Counted from the stretch's first letter, positions 15,227-24,773 are shown. The stretch is 64,000 nucleotides of DNA from Halioxenophilus sp033283405 (GCF_033283405.1 NZ_JAWMQR010000012.1:1-64000), one strand, 5' to 3'. A program made the numbers and translations. The notes: generated from the letters alone by a model not told the origin.

Positions 15227-17677
15227 TTAGAAGTTGTAAACCGCTTTGATACCCACTTCGCGTGGTGTGATTGGGTCAACCACAACACCTTGAGTGGCGA
15301 AGAAGTTAGGCATGGCACCGAAGTCGGTCAGACGACGACCGGTAGCCCAGCCCTCTTTGTCGAAGCAGTTGTCGCAGTAGAGCTCCAGGTCGACACCGCT
15401 CATGCTGGAGATACCGGCACGCAGGTTAACCAGTGAGTAAGCTTTGATGGTGGTCAGGTTCAGCTCGTCGGCGTAGGTTTCGCTGCGGTAGACAACGTCA
15501 GCTCGCAGGCTGTAATCCCAACCGTCCATCAGGTCGTCGGTCCAGGTAACACCAATGGCACCGCTGTGCTTGGGTGAGCGGGGCAGGGTGTTGCCGTCGG
15601 CCTTGTAGAAGGTGCCGTAGCTCAAGCCCAGCAGTGAGCGGAAGGAGTTACTGTTGTATTGATCGTACTCGGATTCAACATAACCGTAGGCACCTTGTAC
15701 GGTCAGGTTTTCGGTAGCGCTCCAGCGGACTTCCGCCTCAATACCTTGCTGAGTACTGGAACCGGCAATAGTCGGCGTCAGGAAGTACGGTGTACCGGAG
15801 GAGGCGGTGAAGGTGTACAAGCCGGAAGACTTCATTCCATCCCACTCTTGGCTGAAGGCAACCAGTGAGTACCACAGTTGGCCGTTCATCAGAGACTGTT
15901 TCCAGCCCAGTTCCATCAGCTTCAGAGTCTCTTCGTCGGTCTCTTTGGCAACATCCGGGTTAGCGGCCAGGAATTCGGCGGCATCGGTTGGATCCATTGA
16001 GTCAAACATGGCGTTATAGGCGCCTGGCAGTTGGCCTTCTGAGTAGCTCAGGTAGAGGTTGGAGTCAGGCAGTGGCTCGAAGTTAATACTTACACGGGGC
16101 AGAATGGCTTCAAAGGAGAGCTCAGTTTCGCCGGTAAGGGTTGCTTCGGTATAGCCAGAGGAGTTTTTGGTGGTGTCATCCTGGTAACGGGCTTCTGCCA
16201 CGAAGGTTGCCCAATCGGTCAGATCCCATTCGAATGAACCAAATACGCCCAGGGTTTCGATGTTGGTTGCGTCCAGAACACTGGCACCGTAACCGTACAG
16301 GAAGCCGCCAAAGTAGCCGTTAAATGCGTTCCAACCACCGTCGACGTCACCCATTTGGTCGAGTTCAGAGTAGTTCAAACCACCCATCAAACGGATAGCA
16401 CCGCCGTTGTCCCAATTGATACGGGCTTCAACGTTGGTGGATTCCAGTTCCAGGTAGGTGTGCAGCATCCAGGCCTGGGAGTCGGTTTGGTCGGCGTCAC
16501 GAATCTGGGTGGTGTCGCGCTTGCTGTAGCCCACCAAGGCAGACAGCGTCAGGCTGTCGGACAGGTCGTAGTTCAATGCGGTGGAGAAGACCAGCAAATC
16601 CGAACGCAGGCCAACGTGGCTGAGTGAGGGAGTGTCGCCTTCGGCATCGCGGCCGGCCAGCAGTTCAGCAACGCTGTAGGTGCCATCGGCCAGTGGGCTG
16701 CCGTACATCGCCTGGCCATTAACCAGGATATCGTAGAACGAGGTGTTACTGCTGATATCGATGTAGGGAACGTCGCCAGACAACCAAGGCTGACGGAAAG
16801 CGGTGGTTACAGTACCGTTGCTGGTTGGTACTGTGATGGCGTCACCCACAGCGATGTTGTTGTAGGTAGAGAATGGTACAAAGGTAGAGGCTGGAGCGCC
16901 GTCGTCGTCCTGTGAGTAGGCCAGACGGGTTTTGATATCCAGTTTGTCGGTTGGAGTGAACGACAAAATAACAGAGATACCGTCGGTCTTCTCTTCGCCC
17001 AGAGCGCCGCCGTCGTTGGCGTCAAACGGCGCGCCTTGTTTGCGAGAGAACATAGTCAGGCGGCCGTTAACGTTGTCAACCAGTTTACCTTCCACATAGC
17101 CGTTGATGTCGGTGCTGCCGAAAGTGGGGCTGTAGTCAACAGAGATTTGGCCACCAAACTCTTCAGTTGGGGTAACGGTGGTGTAGTTGATGGCACCACC
17201 AAAGGTTCCGCGACCAAAGTAGACAGGCTGTGGACCACGAATCACTTCCACCTGGCCAATATCGGTAAAGGAGACAGAGCCAGCACCGCCCAGAATATTA
17301 ACGCCATCCACATAGAAACCACCGGTTTGGTTGGTGGGGGTGGTGATCGACATATCCATACCGCGGAAACGGATGGCGGAGTTGAAGCGACCTGGCTGAG
17401 AGTTACCCACGTTTTGGAAATCCATGTTCGGGGTAAATTGGGCAACGGATTCCAGCTCGCTTAGGCCGGCGGCATCCAGGTCACGCTTGGAGAACGCCTG
17501 AATGGAAAGCGGAACATCCACGATGCTCTCTTCCCGCTTACGGGCGGTAACGACCATCTCTTCAATGAAAACCGGCTCGGAGGATTCACTATCCTGGGCA
17601 ATGGCTGCGTAGATGGGGTTGAGCGCGAAAGCGGCTCCAGTTAAATAAAGATATTTTCCAACCTTGCTGTGATTCAT
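15227..17677 (-). CDS. TonB-dependent outer-membrane receptor
   Basis: 816 residues: a signal peptide (HSKVGKYLYLTGAAFALNP), a TonB box-like VFIEEMVVTARKREES, a plug domain (IQAFSKRDLDAAGLSELES up to about 150, with RFRGMDMS and VEVIRGPQPVYFGRG), then a 22-strand beta-barrel ending in the aromatic VGIKAVYNF. Such receptors take up siderophores, cobalamin, or carbohydrates and other large nutrients with energy from TonB. The plug resembles the receptors common in marine and freshwater bacteria for non-siderophore substrates. No Fur box is seen upstream. The ligand is unknown and no catabolic genes are adjacent. Confidence 0.93.
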   Translation of the reverse strand: MNHSKVGKYLYLTGAAFALNPIYAAIAQDSESSEPVFIEEMVVTARKREESIVDVPLSIQAFSKRDLDAAGLSELESVAQFTPNMDFQNVGNSQPGRFNSAIRFRGMDMSITTPTNQTGGFYVDGVNILGGAGSVSFTDIGQVEVIRGPQPVYFGRGTFGGAINYTTVTPTEEFGGQISVDYSPTFGSTDINGYVEGKLVDNVNGRLTMFSRKQGAPFDANDGGALGEEKTDGISVILSFTPTDKLDIKTRLAYSQDDDGAPASTFVPFSTYNNIAVGDAITVPTSNGTVTTAFRQPWLSGDVPYIDISSNTSFYDILVNGQAMYGSPLADGTYSVAELLAGRDAEGDTPSLSHVGLRSDLLVFSTALNYDLSDSLTLSALVGYSKRDTTQIRDADQTDSQAWMLHTYLELESTNVEARINWDNGGAIRLMGGLNYSELDQMGDVDGGWNAFNGYFGGFLYGYGASVLDATNIETLGVFGSFEWDLTDWATFVAEARYQDDTTKNSSGYTEATLTGETELSFEAILPRVSINFEPLPDSNLYLSYSEGQLPGAYNAMFDSMDPTDAAEFLAANPDVAKETDEETLKLMELGWKQSLMNGQLWYSLVAFSQEWDGMKSSGLYTFTASSGTPYFLTPTIAGSSTQQGIEAEVRWSATENLTVQGAYGYVESEYDQYNSNSFRSLLGLSYGTFYKADGNTLPRSPKHSGAIGVTWTDDLMDGWDYSLRADVVYRSETYADELNLTTIKAYSLVNLRAGISSMSGVDLELYCDNCFDKEGWATGRRLTDFGAMPNFFATQGVVVDPITPREVGIKAVYNF

Positions 17678-18765
17678 GCATCATCTCCTAGCAAATTATC
17701 GTAATCACAAATTAAATCGTTAAATTGACACAGTGGCGCTTTCCGCCACGACGCCGCCGCAATTTAAGGAATATCTTGTTGTGGTAGCCAACGGGAGTGT
17801 TTCACTTGTAGCGCTTCACTCTGCTGGTTACCACAACATGCCTTTGCCGCGTTATTCGGCCAGCCCGACAATCTTTACGCTCTACCGTTAGGAGTTTTAA
17901 ATGGCCAGCTCAAGAATGGCTGGTTGGCACTCGCTTCCGTTGTGGTAAAAAACGAAATTACTTTCGCGCTCCATCTGCCGAGTTGATAACGGCACCATGG
18001 CAACGCTTCAGCCTCTAAACTGGGCGGCAAATTACTGGATGCCGCCTTTAGTGGTTGCACAGGCTTAGGCTGCAGGTCTTCAATCTTTTTTGCCGATGAA
18101 TATTGTCTATTCATCGGCGATAAACTGTCTTTTCGACTTTCGTCGGTGCGGGCGGGAGTTGCCCGGCTGTCATTCTTAGGCCCGCCGCTGACAGATGTGC
18201 GGGCTTAAATTTATTGGTTGCCCATCCCGCTGCTGGCTGCTCACTCTTACTGGCGCCAGTGCCAACTCCACGCCTTCAGCGAAAAATTGGTGAACCACGA
18301 ACAAGAGTGCTTGTCTCAGTTTCTCTTGTGTCGTCAGGGTTGTTGCTGAGCTTTCAGAAATCCTAGGTGGAGCAAGCGCGAGTCGCTATGACAAAAGTCA
18401 AGCGCCATCAGGCCGAAATCGACTATAGGTCTCGTCTATGGCTGGTATAAGGTTCAGACAAATCGCGGTCGCGGTCGCCCACCCCCCGCCAATCGTGGAC
18501 TCCAGCGTTATTCCTTGCCGTTGCCGAGCGCTCGGATGGACGACACAGAACACTTTGGCTTCAGTAAAAAAAACTTCATTTATTACGGTTATTAGGGGTA
18601 TAACCCCTGTTACCCGGTGCCCAGCACGTGGCTGGCCGGTAGCTTGTGGGCTGGCTTGGGGCTGGCTTTTAATCGGTTAATAGCTGTTGGCTCGAGGTTG
18701 TCGCGTTAAGGCATCGTTGAACAAGCTCGGTCTGTTTCGAGCTACCGGTGAGGGGGGAATCGTCT
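17678..18765. other. 1.1-kb region without a convincing gene
   Basis: Upstream of the TonB-receptor gene. It contains an IR with arms TGTTGTGGTAGCCA and TGGTTACCACAACA (about 17773-17840), a perfect 11-bp palindrome (GCCGATGAATA ... TATTCATCGGC, about 18091-18115), a GC-rich hairpin at about 18174-18212 and a small hairpin at 17731-17747. Short frames at 17875-18114 (minus) and 18438-18680 (plus) have unlikely composition. It may hold a long leader or regulatory RNAs of the receptor gene. Confidence 0.5.
18091..18115. repeat. 11-bp perfect inverted repeat
   Basis: GCCGATGAATA and TATTCATCGGC are separated by five bases (TTGTC). There is no T-run on the downstream side of either strand (it is preceded by TTTTTT on the plus strand), so a protein-binding operator or RNA hairpin is more likely than a terminator. 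Confidence 0.5.
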
Positions 18766-19161
18766 ATGTCGGGCATTACCGATTTGGAACAGTTACTAAA
18801 ACGGATACAGCCACAACTGCAGGCCGGGGAGTTTGTCTTTTGCACGGTTGCTGGGCCACTCACTGAGTTTCTGCCACTGGCACCCATCGCCAGTTTTAAA
18901 GAGGCTGAAGGTCTGACTCTGGTGCTGACCAGAACGGCAGCGGAGGCCGCAGGGCTACCCTTCGAGGGCTTTTTTCGCCAAATCACCTTGAATGTTCACT
19001 CCAGCCTGGAAGCCGTTGGCCTGACGGCAACGGTCGCCACCCGCTTGGCTGCGGAGGGCATTAGTGCCAATGTTATCGCTGCTTTCTATCACGACCATAT
19101 TTTTGTGCCGGCAGCAAAAGCCGAGCAGGCTCTGGTGGCTTTGGCAGCTCTCAGCTGTTAA
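18766..19161 (+). CDS. ACT-domain protein
   Basis: 131 residues from MSGITDLEQLL, made of two ACT-like halves. LQAGEFVFCTV, FKEAEGLTLVLTRTAAEAAGL and the C-terminal VGLTATVATRLAAEGISANV with AFYHDHIFVPAAKAEQAL match a small conserved family of stand-alone ACT proteins (DUF2241-like). ACT domains bind amino acids or other small ligands; the role of this family is unknown. A GGGGGGA lies eight bases before ATG 18766; the GTG at 18748 is a less likely start. Confidence 0.85.
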   Translation: MSGITDLEQLLKRIQPQLQAGEFVFCTVAGPLTEFLPLAPIASFKEAEGLTLVLTRTAAEAAGLPFEGFFRQITLNVHSSLEAVGLTATVATRLAAEGISANVIAAFYHDHIFVPAAKAEQALVALAALSC

Positions 19162-19344
19162 ACGAGAGTGAGCCGTTGCCCAGGTTGACGGTGGTCGATT
19201 GGCTTTGCCCAGGCCTCAGGGCAACAACCGGCTGTGGTAAACTCCCGGCTTTTCTTTGCCTGGGTGTTAGCCTTGGCTAGGCTCCTCCCGCGGGCGTTGC
19301 CTGGGCATAACTTTTTTCGCACTCTCAATAAATCCAGGCGAGCA

Positions 19345-20718
19345 ATGTGGATACCTGGAATAAAACGGACCATTAAAGACGGACTAAAAACGCCGAGAGC
19401 CGTGGCCATGATATTTGAAAAGAATAAAACTGCAGACGCAGACAATACTCCTTGGGTAATCGGCCAGCTGTTTAACCTGGCTATTCCCGCCGATGCCGAA
19501 ACCTTATTAGCCGACGGTTGCGCTTTCCTTACCCGGGCATTTCAATCCGCCGGAACGCTGGCTGCCAACAACCGGGTAAGCCAGATAATTACCGCCGAGG
19601 AGTTTGTGGGTGGCGGTACCGGTAAAAAGCTGTTGTTAACCGTCGCCTATGCTGTGCCAGCGTCGGACCTGCCTGAACAGCTGTTTATAAAATTCTCGCG
19701 CAATTTCACCAATGAATTGGCTGATAGAGCGCGCTTTATGATGATCTCGGAGGCTAACTTCGCGGTGTTGTCGCGTGCCCCGGATTTCCCCGTGACCGTG
19801 CCCCGATGCCTGTTTGCCGATGTCGAGTCAAGCTCCGGCACCGGGTTGATTATTACCGAATGTATCAGCTATGGCCACCAGGGGGTGGAGCCCTTCTACC
19901 CCAAATGCATGGACTCTGTGGTGCCCGAGCCCCTGGAGCACTACACCACCATTGTGCGCGCTTTGGCCAGGTTGGCGGGAGCCCACGCCAGTGGCCGGCT
20001 GAGCCCGGAGTTCGATAAGCGATTTCCCTATAACCCCAAACGCGCGGGCGCGATGTTGACTTTGGGTGCAACCGAAGAGAAGTTGCTGGAGCGGGCCGGG
20101 CGCATGTTCGATTTTATTGCCCGCTACCCCAGGCTGGTGCCCGGGGCACTCTGCGACGAAAAATTCCAACAGCAATTTATAGCCGACCTGCCAGCCTTGG
20201 TGGCCGCGGAAGAGAAGGTCCGGGCGCGGCTGTTTGCTAATCCGGCGATGATTGCTTTTAACCACTGGAACGCCAACATCGACAATTGCTGGTTCTGGCG
20301 CGATGCGCTGGGTGAATTACAGTGTGGCTTTTTGGATTGGGCCAATGCCGGGCCGATGAGTGTGGCTCAGTCGATCAACGGTGTACTAAGTGGTGCCGAC
20401 CTGAGTATCTGGAACCAGCATCTGGAGGAGCTGTTGACGACCTTCATCACGGCGTTTGCTAGAGCCGGTGGGCCGAGCCTGGAACTCGATGAACTGCGTT
20501 TACAGGTACTGCTGATTGTTGCGCTCTCTGGGGTGGCTTACGCAATGAATGCCGGTATTGCTATCGCGCGCGAAATCGAAAATCTGGAGGGGGTGCAGGG
20601 TGCTCACGACGACTGCTTCCGGCAACACGACAACGCCCGCATTCAGTTGCACATGATGACCAGGCTGTTGAGTGTCTGGCAGACGCACCGACTGGGCGAC
20701 CTTATTCGCGAGCTGTAG
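19345..20718 (+). CDS. phosphotransferase family (kinase-like) protein
   Basis: About 457 residues from MWIPGIKRTIKDG. The aminoglycoside-phosphotransferase/EcKinase-like fold is seen in EQLFIKFSRNF (the nucleotide-binding Lys), the Brenner-type motif FNHWNANIDNCWF in place of HGDxxxxN, and the following metal-binding FLDWANAGP. Catalytic Asp-like positions are altered (HWNANIDN rather than HGDLHPGN), so activity or substrate may differ. Relatives are often annotated as ecdysteroid-kinase-like or hypothetical phosphotransferases. The start was chosen for AGG in front of ATG and because the upstream 37 codons look non-coding. Substrate unknown. Confidence 0.75.
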   Translation: MWIPGIKRTIKDGLKTPRAVAMIFEKNKTADADNTPWVIGQLFNLAIPADAETLLADGCAFLTRAFQSAGTLAANNRVSQIITAEEFVGGGTGKKLLLTVAYAVPASDLPEQLFIKFSRNFTNELADRARFMMISEANFAVLSRAPDFPVTVPRCLFADVESSSGTGLIITECISYGHQGVEPFYPKCMDSVVPEPLEHYTTIVRALARLAGAHASGRLSPEFDKRFPYNPKRAGAMLTLGATEEKLLERAGRMFDFIARYPRLVPGALCDEKFQQQFIADLPALVAAEEKVRARLFANPAMIAFNHWNANIDNCWFWRDALGELQCGFLDWANAGPMSVAQSINGVLSGADLSIWNQHLEELLTTFITAFARAGGPSLELDELRLQVLLIVALSGVAYAMNAGIAIAREIENLEGVQGAHDDCFRQHDNARIQLHMMTRLLSVWQTHRLGDLIREL

Positions 20719-20834
20719 TGTCGCAATTGCGCAGCGCATATTAGTTGGGGCTTGAGTTTAAACAGTGGGAAATTTGTCGAAGCGTGGACTATATTGAATT
20801 CGACAACAGTAAATTGATCAACACTGGATTAGGT

Positions 20835-21044
20835 ATGAAAAGAGTTGCAACATCGGCCCTCTGTATTAGTGTTTGCTACTGCCTGGCGGGTTGTGCCGAA
20901 TTAAAAGATACCGGTCGCACCATTGGCCACGGCACCAAGGAGGTGGCAACCGCTATCGGTCACGCATCGCGGGACACGGTAAAGTCCATTGGCCACAATA
21001 CCGAAAAGGTGGTTACCCAAAGCCAAAAGAGCAGTGATGATTAA
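20835..21044 (+). CDS. small entericidin-like lipoprotein
   Basis: From MKRVATSALCI the product has 69 residues. Its signal ends in a lipobox (CYCLAGC), so it should be a lipoprotein. The mature part is a threefold repeat of a 12-13-residue unit around [TS]IGH (GRTIGHGTKEV, TAIGHASRDTV, KSIGHNTEKV), reminiscent of entericidin and other small envelope lipoproteins of amphipathic helix type. A longer frame from 20745 is less likely because it puts the signal in the middle. Function unknown. Confidence 0.65.
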   Translation: MKRVATSALCISVCYCLAGCAELKDTGRTIGHGTKEVATAIGHASRDTVKSIGHNTEKVVTQSQKSSDD

Positions 21045-21235
21045 CTCCCATTTTTAAGCGAGGGTGGCGTAACGCCAGTTAGCCCTGGCAAGCCACTGCT
21101 CTCTCCGCCATCTCTATACTCCCGCTCCCTTCACGCCAAAAAAACTATTTTACCGCTGACGTTGTCTGAGCCTCTGCTCGGGCAAGCCTTGCCTGCCTAT
21201 GGTAAGCTGCCCCGCTCAGATTGGGGGATGCGTTT

Positions 21236-22531
21236 ATGCACACATCGCAAAAGCCCATTGGTTTTTGGTCGGCCGTCGCCATGGGGATTGGCGCCATGGT
21301 GGGAGCCGGCATCTTTGCTCTGTTGGGCGAGGCCAGTGCCATTTCGGGTAGCGCGGTTTATCTGTCGTTTGTCGCCGGCGGTATCATCGCCCTGTTCAGT
21401 GGTTATTCGCTGGGTAAATTGGGCGCCCGTTACCCCTCATCCGGTGGTTTGATTGAATACCTCTCCCAGGCTTACGGCAGCGGGCTTTTTACTGGCGGCA
21501 TGGGCATTGTGCTCTACCTGACCGCGATCGTCAGTTTGAGCCTGATTGCCAAAGCCTTTGGCAATTACGCTATCACCTTTATACCAGCGGCAGATTCACC
21601 CCTTTGGCACCATCTCTTTTCGATCGGTATTATTCTGCTGTTTGTGTTGATTAATCTCGGTGGGGCGAAGGACGTTGCCATCTGGGAGCGGATTACCGTG
21701 GCGGTAAAATTTTTGGTGCTGGTGGTGTTGTCGGTGGCCGGCATCTGGGTGCTAAAACCACAACTGCTCTCGCCATCGCACTACCCACCGGTGAATGCCA
21801 TCTTTTTTAGTCTCGCTATCACCTTTTTTGCCTACGAAGGTTTTCGAGTGATTACCAACGTTGCGGAGGATATGCCCGACCCGGGTAAAACCCTGCCAAG
21901 GGCTATGCTGGCGGCTATCTTGTTGGTGATGCTGCTCTATGTGGCGATCGCTTTTGCCGTGTTCGGCAATTTGCCGGTAGCGCGGGTTATCGCGGCTAAA
22001 GATTTTGCATTGGCGGAAGCGGCGTTACCCATCTTTGGCTCGATCGGATTTTATGTGATTGCGGTGACGGCTTTAATTGCCACGGCCTCTGCCATTAATG
22101 CCAACCTCTATGCCGTCACCAATGTTACCTATCAGTTGGCAAAAGATGGTGAGCTGCCCTCGCTGTTTGGCCGGCCGATTGCTCATAGTCGTGAGGGGTT
22201 GATCGTTAGTGGAGTGCTGATTGTAATTGCGTTGCTGCTATTTGATCTGTCGGAGATTGCTGCGGTTGGCTCGGTTTCGATTCTGTTTGTGCACCTTATT
22301 ACGCACCTGGGCCATCTGAAATTAATTGCCGAGACGGGCGCCTCCCGAGTTATGGTGTTAATGGCGGCGCTATTTAGCCTTTTGGCGATAACCCTGTCGT
22401 TTTTCTATATGGCCCATCACCTAAGCCACACCATTACTATTTTCTGTGGTTTTCTCGCCGTGGCTGTGGTGACGGAACTGGTGCTACGGAAATTCTCCGA
22501 TAAAAAAATTTGCTCCCGTGTCACCGACTAA
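21236..22531 (+). CDS. APC-family amino acid permease
   Basis: About 431 residues and twelve predicted transmembrane helices. The first helix carries the APC signature (AVAMGIGAMVGAGIFALLGE) and the sixth the FAYEGFRVITNVAEDM motif followed by PGKTLPRAM. These permeases take up amino acids or amines with protons or by exchange. GGGGGA lies eight bases before ATG 21236, which decides the start over the TTG at 21221. Neighbours are unrelated lipoproteins, so the substrate is unknown. A stop very close to the next, convergent gene is noted. Confidence 0.92.
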   Translation: MHTSQKPIGFWSAVAMGIGAMVGAGIFALLGEASAISGSAVYLSFVAGGIIALFSGYSLGKLGARYPSSGGLIEYLSQAYGSGLFTGGMGIVLYLTAIVSLSLIAKAFGNYAITFIPAADSPLWHHLFSIGIILLFVLINLGGAKDVAIWERITVAVKFLVLVVLSVAGIWVLKPQLLSPSHYPPVNAIFFSLAITFFAYEGFRVITNVAEDMPDPGKTLPRAMLAAILLVMLLYVAIAFAVFGNLPVARVIAAKDFALAEAALPIFGSIGFYVIAVTALIATASAINANLYAVTNVTYQLAKDGELPSLFGRPIAHSREGLIVSGVLIVIALLLFDLSEIAAVGSVSILFVHLITHLGHLKLIAETGASRVMVLMAALFSLLAITLSFFYMAHHLSHTITIFCGFLAVAVVTELVLRKFSDKKICSRVTD

Positions 22532-22547
22532 AGCCGTGGCTGAAAGT

Positions 22548-22967
22548 CTAGTTGCAATTTTCACTATAGCCTTCCGGTAGAGTGCTCACTTCGGTAAAGC
22601 CTAAGACCTTGGCGGCAGCCAGATGGTTGGCGGCAATGGTGTGGATATTGATGTTACCCGTGCCGGCGCCACACACCATCGGGTAGGCGACGCCATTGAT
22701 CACACCGCAGCGACTGCGAGCAACCGGGATGCCCTGGCCGGTGAGCAGTTGTGCCGTAGCCGCGGGTGGCTTGCCTTTAAATTCACACTGGACGGCACCG
22801 TTGCTGATATAAACCTCAATCATTTTCTCTGCAGCCATGGCGGCCGCGAGTGGTGGGGATTCTTTGGTGGCGGAGGGTGCTGCACTGAGGCCACTGGATT
22901 CACTGTGGCAGCCGCACAGCATGGCCGCCGTTAGCGCAATTATTAGCGATAATTTTTTTAACGGCAT
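22548..22967 (-). CDS. lipoprotein of unknown function
   Basis: 139 residues with a lipoprotein signal (LKKLSLIIALTAAMLCGC, lipobox LCGC), so it is anchored in the envelope. The mature part has four cysteines beyond the lipid one (QCEFKGK, RSRCGVING, MVCGAGTG, ENCN), probably two disulfides, and a Gly/Asn-rich core. It recalls conserved small gammaproteobacterial proteins but I do not recognise the name. It is convergent with the permease, with 16 bp between stops. Confidence 0.65.
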   Translation of the reverse strand: MPLKKLSLIIALTAAMLCGCHSESSGLSAAPSATKESPPLAAAMAAEKMIEVYISNGAVQCEFKGKPPAATAQLLTGQGIPVARSRCGVINGVAYPMVCGAGTGNINIHTIAANHLAAAKVLGFTEVSTLPEGYSENCN

Positions 22968-23289
22968 AGAGCCCCCCAGGCATTATTAATGGTGACTACA
23001 CGCTTTTTATCAGCGGCGGGGAAATCAGGCCACTGAGTAGAATTAACCGCCGCTTATTGTAGGGCTGTTTTTAACGGTAATGAATGTTCACCCCAGTAAA
23101 GTGTGGCAGATTGCAGATTTGGAGTGGTTTGGCCCGATGCTGGTGATTACGAGGTGAATTGAGGGTCGAGCGCAATAGCGGGCAAAGTAAAGCGGTAAAG
23201 AGTGGTGATAAATTAAAACGGGGGCTTCTGGAGGATTTTGTTGGGGGGGTGCTAGGCAGCACTGGTGGGTGCTGCCTAGCGAAGAGCCA
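22968..23289. other. 322-bp intergenic region with a strong hairpin
   Basis: No gene is convincing here (short frames at 23071-23339 look random). A perfect hairpin (GCTAGGCAGCAC / GTGCTGCCTAGC) lies at 23252-23280, nine bases after the DUF805 stop codon. Confidence 0.5.
23252..23280 (-). terminator. hairpin downstream of the DUF805 gene
   Basis: Twelve paired bases (GCTAGGCAGCAC with GTGCTGCCTAGC) and a short loop. On the minus strand it is followed by ACCCCCCC rather than a T-run, so it may act as an mRNA-stabilising hairpin or a rho-assisted terminator. Confidence 0.6.
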
Positions 23290-23664
23290 TTAAGCGGCTT
23301 TCGGGTCTGAGCCGTAATCGTTGTCGCCTGGAGTGCCATCCATAATGGTGAAAATCAACAGAATAATGCCACCAACAATGGGTACAAACTGAATGAAAAA
23401 CCACCAGCCAGAGCGATTGGTGTCGTGCAAGCGGCGCACGGTTACACCCAGTGCCGGCAATATGATGGCCAGCATGTAGATCGCGATCAGTATTCCTGCG
23501 ATACCTGCCAGGGCCGCGATATTATTTACGGCACCAACAATAACCAGGATGTAGAGCGCCATCGTGATAAGGATATTGAAAAGGGCAAACAGCCAGTACT
23601 CTTTACGGCGGGCACGGCCACTAAAGACGGCATATTTTTTCAGGGCTTGTAGATACCAGTTCAT
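23290..23664 (-). CDS. DUF805 membrane protein
   Basis: 124 residues with the DUF805 signature: FSGRARRKEYWLFALFN after an N-terminal WYLQALKKY, then three or four transmembrane helices (about 24-50, 53-75, 85-110) and the phrase VRRLHDTNRSGWWFFIQ, followed by P..G. The family is widespread in bacteria and of unknown function. AAGGAG lies eight bases before the ATG. No related neighbour. Confidence 0.9.
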   Translation of the reverse strand: MNWYLQALKKYAVFSGRARRKEYWLFALFNILITMALYILVIVGAVNNIAALAGIAGILIAIYMLAIILPALGVTVRRLHDTNRSGWWFFIQFVPIVGGIILLIFTIMDGTPGDNDYGSDPKAA

Positions 23665-24253
23665 GGAATTCTCCTTGTTGATTTAATCGTGTGTGGCGGT
23701 TCCAGCCTTCGGTTTATTAACAGCCTATTTTCCGCAAGTGGTAACAGTGTGGGGGTGTACAAATAACAGCCGACATACCACCTGTCGAAGGGCTTTGCCA
23801 GAGCCGATCATCAAAACAGTATAGTCAGCAATTAGGTGCTTGCCAGTTGGCCGGGGTTCGCGGCTGCCTTGGCGTCGTTATTATCGTAATTCTGTGACGT
23901 TTTCCGACATTAGCCGGGGTGTGGAATTTAACAATCGCTAATACTGGGGGCCAACGAGCGGGCAGTCAGCATGAGATTTAACCGATGATACTTGAATGAT
24001 CACCCTCTTTTTGTGAGTACTGGTCAGTGCGGGAAAACCCCACAGCGTCGAGCTGAGTTCGGTGGGCCGGCTGATGATTTTTGTTGAAGGGTGGCTGGTG
24101 GATCCCCCCAGTTGGTGGCGGGCAGAAAAGTTAATGGGGTTATGGCCTTGGTGAATTTGTGCTGCGCAGGCTGGGCAGCAGGAAGATAGGCGGGAGGAGA
24201 AGGGGAGTTGTTGGAGAAAACAGTGGCGCTTGGCGCCACTGTTTATTGGCCGC
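23665..24253. other. 589-bp intergenic region
   Basis: Between the DUF805 promoter and the end of the RidA operon. It carries a hairpin terminator at 24217-24245. A minus-strand frame at 23938-24282 is Cys/Ser/Pro-rich and lacks a start signal, so it is not called. Nothing else recognised. Confidence 0.5.
24217..24245 (-). terminator. terminator of the amine-oxidase/cytochrome/RidA operon
   Basis: A 12-bp palindrome (AACAGTGGCGC pairs with GCGCCACTGTT around CAA) followed on the minus strand by TTTTCTCC. It lies about 10 bases past the RidA stop codon. Confidence 0.75.
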
Positions 24254-24751
24254 TTACTGAGGCTTGGCCAGAACCATCTCAATTTCGATCAACATGCCTG
24301 GGCCACCGGCGAGGCCGGCAATCTGAATTGCAGAGCGCGCTGGCAGGTTGGGCTGAGCCTCGGTACCGAAGTACTGAGTGTAGGCTTTCATAAAGCCGGC
24401 AAAATCCATTTTTCCATCCATGGCGGGGTCACCCACCAGGAACACGGTCAATTTCACCGCATCGCCAAAGCCCAGGCCCATCTCTTTCAGCGAGGACTCA
24501 TATTTGGCAAAAACACTCATGGCTTGGGTGTAGGTGTCGCCATAGTACTCACGGCTGCCACGGGTGGCCTCTTCGTTGGCGGCACCCGGTACCTGGCCGC
24601 TGTGGTAGATCAGGGTGGTGCCGGCGGGCACCTCTACGGCGCGGGCAATGGGGAAGGTGCTGTTGTTCGGCAGTGGGTGGCGAATGGGTTCAGCACTGGC
24701 GGCTGTGGATATCAGCAGCGCGGCGGCAAGGGCGGCAATTTTAACTTTCAT
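24254..24751 (-). CDS. exported RidA-family imine/enamine deaminase
   Basis: 165 residues: a Sec signal peptide (MKVKIAALAAALLISTAASA) followed by a YjgF/YER057c/UK114 domain. The mature part shows IYHSGQVPG, YTQAMSVFAKYESSL and the catalytic-Arg motif LPARSAIQIAGL, with IEIEMVLA at the end. RidA proteins hydrolyse reactive enamines and imines and are normally cytoplasmic. A signal peptide suggests a periplasmic role. It is the last gene of a unit with cytochrome c (24774-25397) and a flavin amine oxidase (25407-26963), so it may hydrolyse imines made by the oxidase. GGAG precedes ATG 24751, which sets the start. Confidence 0.88.
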   Translation of the reverse strand: MKVKIAALAAALLISTAASAEPIRHPLPNNSTFPIARAVEVPAGTTLIYHSGQVPGAANEEATRGSREYYGDTYTQAMSVFAKYESSLKEMGLGFGDAVKLTVFLVGDPAMDGKMDFAGFMKAYTQYFGTEAQPNLPARSAIQIAGLAGGPGMLIEIEMVLAKPQ

Positions 24752-24773
24752 GGATGCTCCAAAAATAATTTGA

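Noticed and set aside
17875..18114. 79-aa minus-strand frame in the region before the TonB receptor
   Set aside because: No recognisable family, no ribosome-binding site, and its start lies inside a palindrome; composition is not convincing.
18174..18212. GC-rich hairpin in the gene-free region as a terminator
   Set aside because: The stem is imperfect and the following bases are not a clean T-run, and no gene ends there.
18438..18680. 80-aa plus-strand frame
   Set aside because: Composition is Cys/Arg/Pro-rich like random translation, and it has no start signal.
23938..24282. 114-aa minus-strand frame after the RidA gene
   Set aside because: It overlaps the RidA end and terminator and has a random Ser/Pro/Cys-rich composition.
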